From contig NZ_JANHJR010000003.1 in the NCBI RefSeq assembly GCF_024495425.1, positions 682,001-746,000 of the forward strand: 64,000 nucleotides of DNA. The letters are read 5' to 3'. Made by a program: the position numbers and the translations under genes. Origin of the DNA: Haloarchaeobius litoreus (GTDB taxonomy: Archaea > Halobacteriota > Halobacteria > Halobacteriales > Natrialbaceae). Positions 40,075 through 48,210 of this stretch are shown piece after piece. Positions within the stretch are counted from its first letter, which is position 1. Each line of letters starts with the position of its first letter. The notes beneath the pieces are model-generated. The model did no database searches. It was not told the origin of the DNA and saw nothing but the letters and a program-made list of their open reading frames with translations.

Positions 40075-41642
40075 CCCGTCGTCACCTCCGCGGCGCGGGT
40101 CGCGAGCTCGTAGAACGGCAGCTCGGTCGGGGCGATGCCGTAGACGACGGCGAGCACGAGCGCGACGGCCACCGGGAGCAGCAGCCGCCAGTCCGTCTCG
40201 GTGCGCCAGGTGCGGGATTCCCAGTCGTGGCGGTGCGCGTGGGCGGACCCGGCGTCGCCCTCGTGGCCCCCGTCCGCGTGCAGCGTCGCCGTCGCTGCCG
40301 TCGCCCCGTCGCCCCCCGACTCGCCGAAGAACGCCGCCGAGACGATGGGCCAGAAGAACAGCAGCTTGAGCAGGCCGGCGAGCAGCAGCAGGCCGGCGAG
40401 GACGAGGTCACCCCCGGCGAACAGCCCGGTCAGGAGGTACCACTTGCTGACGAAGCCGGCGACCAGCGGGAAGCCGACGAGCCCGGCGCTGGCGACCGCG
40501 AACAGCGTCATCGTCGCCGGGAGTCGTCGCCCGATGCCGGCCAGCTCGTCGATGCGTTCGACGTGCGTCTCGCAGTAGACGACGCCGGCACAGAAGAACA
40601 GGACGAGCTTCAGCAGGGCGTGCGCCGAGAGGTGCAACAGCGCGCCCTGCACCGCCGTCGGCGTCAGCACCGCCAGCCCGAGCACGATGTAGGAGAGCTG
40701 GCTCACCGTCGAGTACGCGAGCCCCCGCTTCAGCCGGTCCTGGCGCAGCGCGAGGACGGCCGCGAGCACCATCGTCGCCGCCGCGACGGCCGCGAGCGGG
40801 ACGCCGACGTTGAACGCCCGGACGCCGTCGGGGCCGAACACGTAGAGGACGACGCGGGCGATGCCGAACGCGCCGCTCTTGACGACGGCGACGGCGTGGA
40901 GCAGCCCCGAGACGGGCGTCGGCGCGACCATTGCCTGGGGCAGCCAGCCGTGGAGCGGGAACAGCGCGGCCTTGACGCCGAAGCCCGCGACGAGCAGCGC
41001 GAAGGCAGCCCGGGCGACCAGCGGGTCGGCGGTCAGCACGCCCGCCAGCCCACCCGGCGCGAACGTCGTGGTCCCGGCGACGGCGGAGACGAGCACCGTG
41101 CCGGCGAGGATGGCGACGCCGCCGGCGAGCGTGTAGACGACGTAGGTCCGGCCCGCCCGCCACGCCTCGGCGGTCCGCTTGTGGACGACGAGCGGGTACG
41201 TCGCGACGGTGAGCAGCTCGTAGAAGACGAACAGCGTGAGCAGGTTGCCGGCGAAGGCGACGCCGACGGTCGCGCTCAGGCTCGCGGCGAACGCGGCGAA
41301 GTAGCCGGTCTGGTGGGCCTCGTCGAGCGAGCGCACGTAGCCGACGCTGTAGAGGCTGGTGACGAGCCAGAGCCCGCTCGCGAGCAGCGCGAACAGCGCG
41401 CCGAGGGCGTCCACCCGGAGCACGAGCCGGACGCCGGGGACGAACGCGAGGCCGGGGCTGGTGTAGGTGACGCCGCGGAGGACGCCCGGGACCAGCGCGA
41501 GGACGGCCCCGAACTTCGTCAGCGCCGCAGCGAACGTCCACGCCTCGCGCAGGGACGGCCGGTCGCCGCTCAGGAGGACGAGGACGACCGCGACTGCCGA
41601 CACCGCGACCGCCAGCACCGGGAGGAGCGATTCGGTGGTCAT
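40071..41642 (-). CDS. mnhD: Mrp/Mnh antiporter subunit A/D-like (second D)
   Basis: This 523-residue ND5/ND4-type antiporter subunit has TLFVFYELLTVATYPLVVHK near 138, with the essential Glu. The channel motif KAALFPLHGWLPQAMVAPTP near 222-241 matches MrpA/NuoL closely, and a KWYLL lysine follows. A His/Asp-rich loop (HADGGHEGDAGSAHAHRHDW) near 455-475 is unusual and may bind metal. ATG 41642 lies 5 bp before the stop of the upstream D gene. No separate full-length MrpA is present, so this and its neighbours may replace it. Confidence 0.88.
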   Translation of the reverse strand: MTTESLLPVLAVAVSAVAVVLVLLSGDRPSLREAWTFAAALTKFGAVLALVPGVLRGVTYTSPGLAFVPGVRLVLRVDALGALFALLASGLWLVTSLYSVGYVRSLDEAHQTGYFAAFAASLSATVGVAFAGNLLTLFVFYELLTVATYPLVVHKRTAEAWRAGRTYVVYTLAGGVAILAGTVLVSAVAGTTTFAPGGLAGVLTADPLVARAAFALLVAGFGVKAALFPLHGWLPQAMVAPTPVSGLLHAVAVVKSGAFGIARVVLYVFGPDGVRAFNVGVPLAAVAAATMVLAAVLALRQDRLKRGLAYSTVSQLSYIVLGLAVLTPTAVQGALLHLSAHALLKLVLFFCAGVVYCETHVERIDELAGIGRRLPATMTLFAVASAGLVGFPLVAGFVSKWYLLTGLFAGGDLVLAGLLLLAGLLKLLFFWPIVSAAFFGESGGDGATAATATLHADGGHEGDAGSAHAHRHDWESRTWRTETDWRLLLPVAVALVLAVVYGIAPTELPFYELATRAAEVTTG

Positions 41643-41647
41643 GGGAG

Positions 41648-43180
41648 TCACGGCTCCAGCAGGGAGACGACGGTCGGCTCCGCGAACGAGGCGACGGCGA
41701 CGGCACCGACGCCGAGGACGACGGTGGCGACCGCCGCGCCGACGGCGACGGCGCGCATCCCGAGCGATATCGCGGCTGGATCGTCCCCGGCACCGTCCGT
41801 CGAGACGGACCCGTGCCCGCCCGTGGCGTCTGCGCCGCCCACCCCGTCGCCGACCGGGAGCGTGCCGGGGCGCTCCTCCCCGTCGCCGAGCGAGAGCTGC
41901 TGGAGGAGCCGGCCGAAGTACGAGAGCGACAGCAGCGTGCTGCCGACGACGACGGTGAGGGCCGGCCACGAGCCGGCCTCGACCGCACCCACGGCGAGGT
42001 ACCACTTCGCCACGAACCCGACCGTCGGCGGGAGGCCGACCATGCCGAGGCCGAGGACGACGAGCGAGCCGGCGGCCCAGGGCGTCCGCGCGCCGACGCC
42101 GGCGTACTCGTCGACGCTCGTCGCGCCGGTCCGGGCGGCGACGACGCCGGCGGCGACGAACAGCCCGCCCTTCATTACGGCGTGCCCGAGCAGCTGGACG
42201 ATCGCGCCGACGAGCGCGGGCACCGTCCCGAGGCCGATGCCGACCGTTGCGAGCCCGAACTGGGCGACCGACGAGTAGGCGAACACGCGCCGAACCGACG
42301 ACGCGCGATAGGCGAGCGCGCCGCCGGCGACGACGCTTGCGCAGCCGGCGAGCAGAATCGCGTCGTCGACGAGCGGGTTGGCCGCGAGGAAGCCGACGGT
42401 GAACACGGTGTAGGTCAGCCGGAGCAGCGCGTACCCCGCGACGGTCGAGACGAGCGCCGAGAGCAGCGCACTCACCGCCCACGGCGCGTGCTCGTAGGCG
42501 TCGGGCTGCCAGACGTGCAGGGGGAACAGCGCCATCTTCACCGCGAGTCCGACGCCGATGCCGGCGAAGGCGGCGACGGCGAGCGGCGACCCGTGTGGGA
42601 GCTGCGTCGCCATGTCGGCCATGTTCAGCGTCCCGGTCGCGACGTAGGCGTAGCCGACGCCGAGCAGATAGAACGTCGCGCCGACGGTCCCAAGGAGGAG
42701 GTACTGGAGCGCCGCGAGCGCTGCGGGTCCACCCTCGGCGCGGGCGACGAGCGCGTACGCCGCGAGCCCCGAGATCTCGAGGAAGACGTAGAGCGTGAAC
42801 ACGTCGGCGGTGACGCAGACACCGGTGAGCCCGGCGACGAGCAGCAGGTAGAGCCCGTAGAACGGCCCGGAGCGCGGCCCGGCGACGCGGGTGTACGCCG
42901 CGAGCGCGAGCGAGACGCCCGCGACGAGCACGACGAACGGTGTCGAGACGCCGTCGGCGACGAACTCGATGCCGAACGGGGGCGGGACCCTCCCGACCGC
43001 GTGGTCGAGCCGACCCCGGCCGAGCACGAGCGCGGTCACCCAGAGCGCGAGCACGGTCTGGACCGCGAGCGTCGCGGCCGCGAGCGGCCAGCCGCTCCGC
43101 GGGTGGACCCAGCTGGAAACCGAGGCGAGCACGGCCCCGACGATGGGGAGCACGACGAGTCCGACGAGCAGCTCACTCAT
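41648..43180 (-). CDS. mnhD: Mrp/Mnh antiporter subunit D (first D)
   Basis: This 510-residue Proton_antipo_M protein has TLYVFLEISGLAAYALVARA near 128 carrying the conserved Glu, and KMALFPLHVWQPDAYEHAPW near 214 with the conserved Lys and channel helix, then RVFAYSSVAQFGLATVGIGL. It follows the C subunit with an 8-bp overlap, the canonical MrpC-MrpD order, so it is the best counterpart of MrpD itself. It exchanges Na+ (or K+) for H+ across the cytoplasmic membrane as part of the complex. Confidence 0.92.
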   Translation of the reverse strand: MSELLVGLVVLPIVGAVLASVSSWVHPRSGWPLAAATLAVQTVLALWVTALVLGRGRLDHAVGRVPPPFGIEFVADGVSTPFVVLVAGVSLALAAYTRVAGPRSGPFYGLYLLLVAGLTGVCVTADVFTLYVFLEISGLAAYALVARAEGGPAALAALQYLLLGTVGATFYLLGVGYAYVATGTLNMADMATQLPHGSPLAVAAFAGIGVGLAVKMALFPLHVWQPDAYEHAPWAVSALLSALVSTVAGYALLRLTYTVFTVGFLAANPLVDDAILLAGCASVVAGGALAYRASSVRRVFAYSSVAQFGLATVGIGLGTVPALVGAIVQLLGHAVMKGGLFVAAGVVAARTGATSVDEYAGVGARTPWAAGSLVVLGLGMVGLPPTVGFVAKWYLAVGAVEAGSWPALTVVVGSTLLSLSYFGRLLQQLSLGDGEERPGTLPVGDGVGGADATGGHGSVSTDGAGDDPAAISLGMRAVAVGAAVATVVLGVGAVAVASFAEPTVVSLLEP

Positions 43181-43532
43181 CGGCGAGCTCCTCCCGGAGG
43201 ACGTCCTCGCGGAGCGTGCCGTACTCCCGGTAAATGCGGACGGTCAGCGCCAGTGCGACCGCGGTGACGCTCACGCCGACGACGATGGCGGTGAGCACGA
43301 GCACCTGCGGGAGCGGGTTCGCGTACGGCCCGCCGTCGGCGGTCACGATGGGCGGGTCCGCACCGGTCCGGTAGGCCGCCGTGACGAACAGGAGGAAGAC
43401 CCCGGTCTGGAACACGTTGAGCCCGAGCACCTTCTTCACGAGGTTCTCGTCGTCGACGAGGACGAACAGCCCGACGGCGACGAGCACGACGGACCCGACG
43501 TAGGGGAGCCGGGCGAGGAGGACGTCGATCAT
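43173..43532 (-). CDS. mnhC: Mrp/Mnh antiporter subunit C (NuoK-like)
   Basis: This 119-residue three-helix subunit has VALFVLVDDENLVKKVLGLN-like sequence near 20-40 and NPLPQVLVLTAIVVGVSVTA near 72-91. These are MrpC/NuoK signatures; the NPLPQALVLTAIVI-type motif is nearly diagnostic. It overlaps subunit B by ATGA and subunit D by 8 bp. Confidence 0.93.
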   Translation of the reverse strand: MIDVLLARLPYVGSVVLVAVGLFVLVDDENLVKKVLGLNVFQTGVFLLFVTAAYRTGADPPIVTADGGPYANPLPQVLVLTAIVVGVSVTAVALALTVRIYREYGTLREDVLREELADE

Positions 43533-44032
43533 CCGCCGTCCCCCGCCGTTTCGGGTGGGCTCCCGTCCTCCGAACCAGCCTCGCCGTCACCGTCGAAGCC
43601 ACCCGATATCTCGAAGAACAGCACGACGACGGTCGCGGCGACGGTCACGCCGATGCCGACCTCGACGACCTCGATGGCGTAGAGCGGCCCCTTCGCGCCC
43701 GGGTAGGCGGTGAGTTCGAACGGGGTCCCTCCGAACGCGAGCGGACCGACGGCGACGGCGGCGAAGGCGACGACGCCGAGGGTCCCACACGTCGTCAGGA
43801 CCGCCCGGTCGAGCCAGCGCGCGGTCTGGTCGACGCCGAAGGCGAAGGCGATGGTCACGACCACCGAGGCGACGACGACGCCGCCCTGGAAGCCGCCGCC
43901 CACGCTGCTCGCGCCGTGGAAGGTGACGAACAGGCCGAACGTGAAGACGAAGGGAGCGACGAGCCGGACCGCCTTCGTGACGACGACGCTCTCGCGGGGT
44001 CCGCCGACCGTCCCGTCGGTGTCGCCGCCCAC
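43529..44032 (-). CDS. mnhB: Mrp/Mnh antiporter subunit B
   Basis: This 167-residue, four-helix MnhB-domain protein begins with a short polar tail, then VRLVAPFVFTFGLFVTFHGA and SVGGGFQGGVVVASVVV, the MrpB signature with the H-G-x-x-x-x-G-G-G-F-Q-G pattern. The polar C-tail is acidic. It starts 2 bp after the stop of the preceding A-like gene. Confidence 0.92.
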   Translation of the reverse strand: MGGDTDGTVGGPRESVVVTKAVRLVAPFVFTFGLFVTFHGASSVGGGFQGGVVVASVVVTIAFAFGVDQTARWLDRAVLTTCGTLGVVAFAAVAVGPLAFGGTPFELTAYPGAKGPLYAIEVVEVGIGVTVAATVVVLFFEISGGFDGDGEAGSEDGSPPETAGDGG

Positions 44033-44034
44033 GC

Positions 44035-44571
44035 TCAGAGCACCTCCTTCCGGAAGACGACGAGCACCGCGACGCCGGCGGCGAAGACGACGGTCACCTC
44101 GCCGAACGTGTCGAACGCGCGGTAGCCGGCGAGGACCGCCGTCACGACGTTCTCGGTGCCGAAGTCGGTGACGGCACGGTCCAGGTAGTACGGCGAGACG
44201 CGCCGGAACGCGGGCGTGGACAGGTCGCCGGCGGCCGGGAGTGACGGGATCGTGAGGCCGAGCGCGACGGCGACGGCGACGGCGCCGACGAGCGAGCGGA
44301 GGTGGACGCCGCGAACGAACGACGCCTCGCCGACCGGCCGGCCGGTCTTCACGATGGCGACGAGGAACAGCGAGGTCGTGACGCCCGCGCCGACGGCCGC
44401 CTCGGTGAGCGCCACGTCCGGGGCACGGAGGACGACCCAGAGGATCGACATCCCGAGGCTGTACGCGGCGAAGACGACCGTCGCGGCGAGCGTGTCCCGC
44501 AGGAGCGCGACGACGCAGGCAACGACGACGAGGAAGCCGACGAGCACGCCGGCGAGGACGAGGTCGGTCAT
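44035..44571 (-). CDS. Mrp/Mnh subunit corresponding to the MrpA C-terminus (DUF4040 plus MbhE-like)
   Basis: This 178-residue protein has about five helices. The first half (VVACVVALLRDTLAATVVFA, SLGMSILWVVLRAPDVALTE) is the DUF4040 domain. The second half (PYYLDRAVTDFGTENVVTAV, FDTFGEVTVVFAAGVAVLVV) is the MbhE-type domain with YRAFDTFGE. Both normally form the end of bacterial MrpA; here they stand alone, as in archaeal Mrp-like modules. It overlaps subunit G by ATGA. Confidence 0.88.
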   Translation of the reverse strand: MTDLVLAGVLVGFLVVVACVVALLRDTLAATVVFAAYSLGMSILWVVLRAPDVALTEAAVGAGVTTSLFLVAIVKTGRPVGEASFVRGVHLRSLVGAVAVAVALGLTIPSLPAAGDLSTPAFRRVSPYYLDRAVTDFGTENVVTAVLAGYRAFDTFGEVTVVFAAGVAVLVVFRKEVL

Positions 44572-44879
44572 CCGTCGTCCTCCCGTTCCCACGCCGGGAT
44601 GCCCTGGACGTGCGCGGCTCGGGTGATGGCGTGGGCGGCCACCGGGTTGGTGAGCAGGACGAACACGACCAGCAGGGTGAGCTTGAACCGTGCGACGCCG
44701 GAGTCGAGCACGACGGCGACGGCCGCGAGCGCGAGCCCGGTACCCAGCGTGTCGCTCTTCGAGGTGGCGTGGGCCCGGGCGTACACGTCGGGCAGCCGGA
44801 GCACGCCGACGGCGGCGACGAGCGAGAAGAACACGCCCGCGGCGGCCAGCGCGACGACGGCGACGACGGCCGGCCTCAC
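44568..44879 (-). CDS. mnhG: Mrp/Mnh antiporter subunit G
   Basis: This 103-residue three-helix subunit carries the MrpG signature LVAAVGVLRLPDVYARAHAT near 21-40, then KSDTLGTGLALAAVAV and a final helix with TNPVAAHAITRAAHVQG. Translation starts at GTG 44879, overlapping the subunit F stop (GTGA). The first helix begins directly after the start, as in other MrpG proteins. Confidence 0.92.
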   Translation of the reverse strand: MRPAVVAVVALAAAGVFFSLVAAVGVLRLPDVYARAHATSKSDTLGTGLALAAVAVVLDSGVARFKLTLLVVFVLLTNPVAAHAITRAAHVQGIPAWEREDDG

Positions 44880-45169
44880 ACCGACCCACCCCGCTCGGCC
44901 GCGAACTTCGCCACACCGAGGCTCAGCAGGAAGTTGAGCATCGCGTACACCAGCGCCACGTCGAGCACGCCCGGCTGGTCGAACGCGCCGGCGACCAGCG
45001 CGATGACGACGACCGTCGTCGTCCCGATGGCGTTGACAGCGACGACCCGGTCCGGCGTTGTCGGCCCGACCGCGGCCCGGTAGGCGAACAGGAGCGCGAG
45101 CAGGAGCAGCGCGACGGCGGTCGCGAGCAGCGTCGTCGGGATGGTGCCGCCGACTTCGAGGGCCGTCAC
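44876..45169 (-). CDS. mnhF: Mrp/Mnh antiporter subunit F
   Basis: This 97-residue three-helix subunit has ALLFAYRAAVGPTTPDRVVA near 26-45, the MrpF signature with G-P-x-x-x-D-R, followed by VNAIGTTTVVVIALVAGAF and a YAMLNFLLSLGVAKF helix. It overlaps subunit E by ATGA and subunit G by GTGA. Confidence 0.93.
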   Translation of the reverse strand: MTALEVGGTIPTTLLATAVALLLLALLFAYRAAVGPTTPDRVVAVNAIGTTTVVVIALVAGAFDQPGVLDVALVYAMLNFLLSLGVAKFAAERGGSV

Positions 45170-46137
45170 GGGTCCTTCCCTCCGTCATCGGTCGGTTCCG
45201 CATCCGCTCCCCGCCCGTGGAACACCCACGAGACGAGCCGCTGGAGCCGCCCCGATTCGAGGCTCTCTCGGCTCTCGGCGGTCAGCGAGTGGACGAGGAA
45301 CGTCCGGTCCTGAACGTCGACCGTCAGCGTCCCCGGCGTGAGCGTGATGCTGTTCGCGAGCACCATCCGTTCGAGGTCCTCCCGGGTGTCCGTCTCCAGC
45401 GCGTCCACCGACGGGTCGATCGGCAGTCGCGGGTGGAGGATGACGACCGCGAGGGCGACGTTCGCCTTCGCGACCTCCCAGAGCAGGACGGGGAGAAAGG
45501 CGACCGTTCGTGCCACGCGCGGGACGGTCCGGCGGCGCGTCGGCGCGTCGACGAAGCTGACCGACGACAGCGCGAGGGCGACGACGGCCGCGCTGAACGC
45601 GCCGGTCAGGAGGTCGAGTCCGCCGACGAACCCACCGATGGCGAGGTAGAACAGGTACGAGAGCGCGAACACGGTGGCGTACCGACGCCAGCCGCCCGCG
45701 TGGACCAGCGAACGTCGGCCGCCCGGCGGCTCGCCGCCGACGAGTTCGACCGCTCCGACGCCGAGCCGGTCCCGGAGCCGCTCGACCGCGAGCTCGCTGT
45801 CCGCGGCGAGAACGAGTCTGGTGACCCGTCGCCCGTCGAGCTGGGCGAGCAGTGCGTCCGTCGAATCCGCCCCCGCACCCGGCACCACCGTGCTGACCTG
45901 CGGTGCCGGCGCGTCCAGTCCGTCGAACGCCGACACCGCGGTCTCGACGCGACGCGCAGTCGCCTCGCCGGTCGTCTCGTCGGGCGCGAGGACCAGCACC
46001 TCGACGGCGACCGGTCCGTCCGACTCCGCGCGGGCGTCCCGTCCCTCACGGAGGGCGTGTTCGACGGTCCGGTCGGCCGTCGCCGGCGCGGTGACGACGG
46101 CCAGAACCCGTGGCTCGTGCTCGGGCACCTGGGGCAT
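45166..46137 (-). CDS. mnhE: Mrp/Mnh antiporter subunit E with Usp-like N-terminal domain
   Basis: The protein has 323 residues, twice a bacterial MrpE. Residues about 1-130 are a soluble alpha/beta domain of Usp type (RVLAVVTAPATADRTVEHAL, VEVLVLAPDETTGEATARRV, VTRLVLAADSELAVERL). The MrpE part follows from about 150: hydrophobic helices, then LPVLLWEVAKANVALAVVIL, the LANSITLTPGTLTVDVQDRT signature and the VHSL end. It is the first gene of the operon; no clear TATA element was found before its ATG. Confidence 0.9.
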   Translation of the reverse strand: MPQVPEHEPRVLAVVTAPATADRTVEHALREGRDARAESDGPVAVEVLVLAPDETTGEATARRVETAVSAFDGLDAPAPQVSTVVPGAGADSTDALLAQLDGRRVTRLVLAADSELAVERLRDRLGVGAVELVGGEPPGGRRSLVHAGGWRRYATVFALSYLFYLAIGGFVGGLDLLTGAFSAAVVALALSSVSFVDAPTRRRTVPRVARTVAFLPVLLWEVAKANVALAVVILHPRLPIDPSVDALETDTREDLERMVLANSITLTPGTLTVDVQDRTFLVHSLTAESRESLESGRLQRLVSWVFHGRGADAEPTDDGGKDP

Positions 46138-46284
46138 GCGCTACGTATCCGATGTGATGCGAGCCGCAACCATTACTGTTGTTAGCAGATAGCATGCGCC
46201 GTGACGACCGACTGACTGCTGGATGCCGTCCAGGTGGTTACCAGCCGACCGGACCCGGTGAGCGACCCGGACCGACGCGGCACC

Positions 46285-48045
46285 CTACGCGATGGGGCCG
46301 TCGGCGTTCCCGGAGAACGTGTTGCCGGACTCGGTCAGGCTGGAGCCGTCCTCCGCGATGATGCCCGCCGTCGAGCTGTCCCGGAGCGTCGAGTTCTCCA
46401 CCGTCGCCATCTCGGAGCTCTGGACGTAGACGTTCGCCCAGCCGCCGTTGCCACCGTTGGCGACCTCGCAGTTGTCCAGCCGGTTGTCGGGGTTCAGCGA
46501 AGCGAACTCGATGCCGGACCAGAAGCCGGGGACGTCGGCGTCACCCCGGAAGGTGATGGGGCCGTCTGGGTTGCCGTCCGCACCGAGGCTCCCGCCCTCC
46601 TCGACGGAGAGCAGTGAGCCCTGTGCGAAGGTGAACGTCGCGCCGGGGTCGACGGTGACGTCGGCCCGGATGCGACCGTTCCCCGGGAAGTGAACCGGGA
46701 CGTCGGGCAGGTTCCAGTCGGCGGCCTGGGTGACCGCCTCGTCGGCGACCTCGATGCGGTTCTCGCCGTCGTCGTCGAGGAAGACCGTGTCCGGGCCGAC
46801 CTGGCCGAGGCTGGGGAGTGGAATCCGCATCGAGCCCTGCTGGTTGCCCGTGAAACCGGCCCCCTCGAACGTGGGCAGGGTCGTGTTCGCCTCCGCGTGG
46901 AGTCCGTAGGTGGCCGAGTCGACGAGACTGGCGTTGTCGATGGACACCCGCCCGCCGTTCTGGACGTAGACGTTCGCCCAGCCGTCGGCACCGCCGCCGG
47001 CGACCAGGGTGTTCGAGAGGCTGTTCCGGTCGTTCGAGACGATCTCGATGCCCCGCCAGAACCCGGGCGTCCCCGTCTGCTCGCCCACGAACCTGACCGG
47101 CGACGCTGCCTCCCCGCGTACGTCGAGAATACCGCCCCGCTCGACCGACAGCAGCGCTCCCTGCCCGAACCGACAGAGCGCACCCGCCTCGACCGCCACC
47201 GCGGCCTCGATGGTCGCCCCCTCCGGGAAGACGTACGGCGCGTCGATGGCGGGCCAGACCGAGTCCTGCGTGACGGTCTCGTGGTCCACGACGACCTTCC
47301 CCGGGAGGTGGTTGTTGGTGTACGTCGTGGAGAGTTCGAGGTCGGGGAGGGCCGTCGCCGGGATGCGCATCGACCCAGACGGGTTGTCGAGGAACGAGCA
47401 GTCCGAGAACGACGTGAAGCCGGTGTTCGCCTCGGCGTGGACCCCGAACGTCGACGAGCGGTCGAACATGCACCTGTGGAACGCCGCCGTCGCACCGTTC
47501 TGGAGGTAGACGTTCGCCCAGCCGCCGGCCCCGCCGAAGCGGATGATGGTGTTGTCGAACGATGCCTCGACGCTCCCCGCGGTCACCTCGATACCCTTCC
47601 AGCTCCCCGGTTCGTGGGTCTCGCTGCGGAACACGGTGGGTAACTCCTCCGTGCCGGTACTGACGAGCGTCGCCCCGTCACCGACCGACAGCAGCGTGTC
47701 GGCCGCCGTATCGACGACCGTACTGTCGACCGTCAGCGTCGCGCCGTTCGCGACGGTCACGTCGCCGCTCATGCGGTACCGGTCGCAGTCCCAGGTGGTG
47801 TCCTCGGTGATGGTGCCCGAGACCTCGACGGGCGACTCGCAGGCCGAGTCCGATGTGGTGTCGGTTCCCTGTTGCTGCTGTGTCGTCGACTGTGTGGTCT
47901 GTCGTTGCGTCGTCGATGCCTGCGTCGGCGGTGCCGTCGTCGACGCACCCGACGAACCATCGGTACCGTTCGAGCTACAGCCCGCGAGACCGACCATCGT
48001 GAGGGGGACGCCGGCCCGGAGCAGCTCCCGTCGCGAGAAATCCAT
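46285..48045 (-). CDS. Tat lipoprotein with three beta-helix repeats
   Basis: This 586-residue protein starts with a Tat lipoprotein signal (SRRELLRAGVPLTMVGLAGC). A Ser/Thr/Gln-rich linker precedes three tandem repeats of about 165 residues, each ending with a GGWANVY[LV]Q block (also GADGWANVYVQ) and the first two with a G[SM]RIP block. The pattern of short strands with Asn/Gly turns (DNTIIRFGG, LSNTLVAGG, LDNCEVANG) is that of a right-handed parallel beta-helix. Such exposed proteins bind or cleave polysaccharide or act as scaffold; no catalytic motif is evident. A TATA-like TTAAG element lies about 25 bp upstream (48066-48075). Confidence 0.8.
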   Translation of the reverse strand: MDFSRRELLRAGVPLTMVGLAGCSSNGTDGSSGASTTAPPTQASTTQRQTTQSTTQQQQGTDTTSDSACESPVEVSGTITEDTTWDCDRYRMSGDVTVANGATLTVDSTVVDTAADTLLSVGDGATLVSTGTEELPTVFRSETHEPGSWKGIEVTAGSVEASFDNTIIRFGGAGGWANVYLQNGATAAFHRCMFDRSSTFGVHAEANTGFTSFSDCSFLDNPSGSMRIPATALPDLELSTTYTNNHLPGKVVVDHETVTQDSVWPAIDAPYVFPEGATIEAAVAVEAGALCRFGQGALLSVERGGILDVRGEAASPVRFVGEQTGTPGFWRGIEIVSNDRNSLSNTLVAGGGADGWANVYVQNGGRVSIDNASLVDSATYGLHAEANTTLPTFEGAGFTGNQQGSMRIPLPSLGQVGPDTVFLDDDGENRIEVADEAVTQAADWNLPDVPVHFPGNGRIRADVTVDPGATFTFAQGSLLSVEEGGSLGADGNPDGPITFRGDADVPGFWSGIEFASLNPDNRLDNCEVANGGNGGWANVYVQSSEMATVENSTLRDSSTAGIIAEDGSSLTESGNTFSGNADGPIA

Positions 48046-48210
48046 GACTGTAGAGTGATATGTGCGGGCTTAACGTTTCTTGCCGACTGGCACCCCGATG
48101 ACACATCGCCACCGGTCGCGACCGTCATGTCACCGGGACGACGAGCGGTGGGGCACTCACCCCCGGGTGAGTGGAGGCTATAGTCCGGCGGCTCCAACGT
48201 ACCGAACTGA

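Noticed and set aside
40050-42278. A 742-codon open frame on the plus strand over the Mrp D genes
   Set aside because: Composition is extreme (Asp/Arg/Glu/Gly/His), and the opposite strand encodes conserved antiporter subunits.
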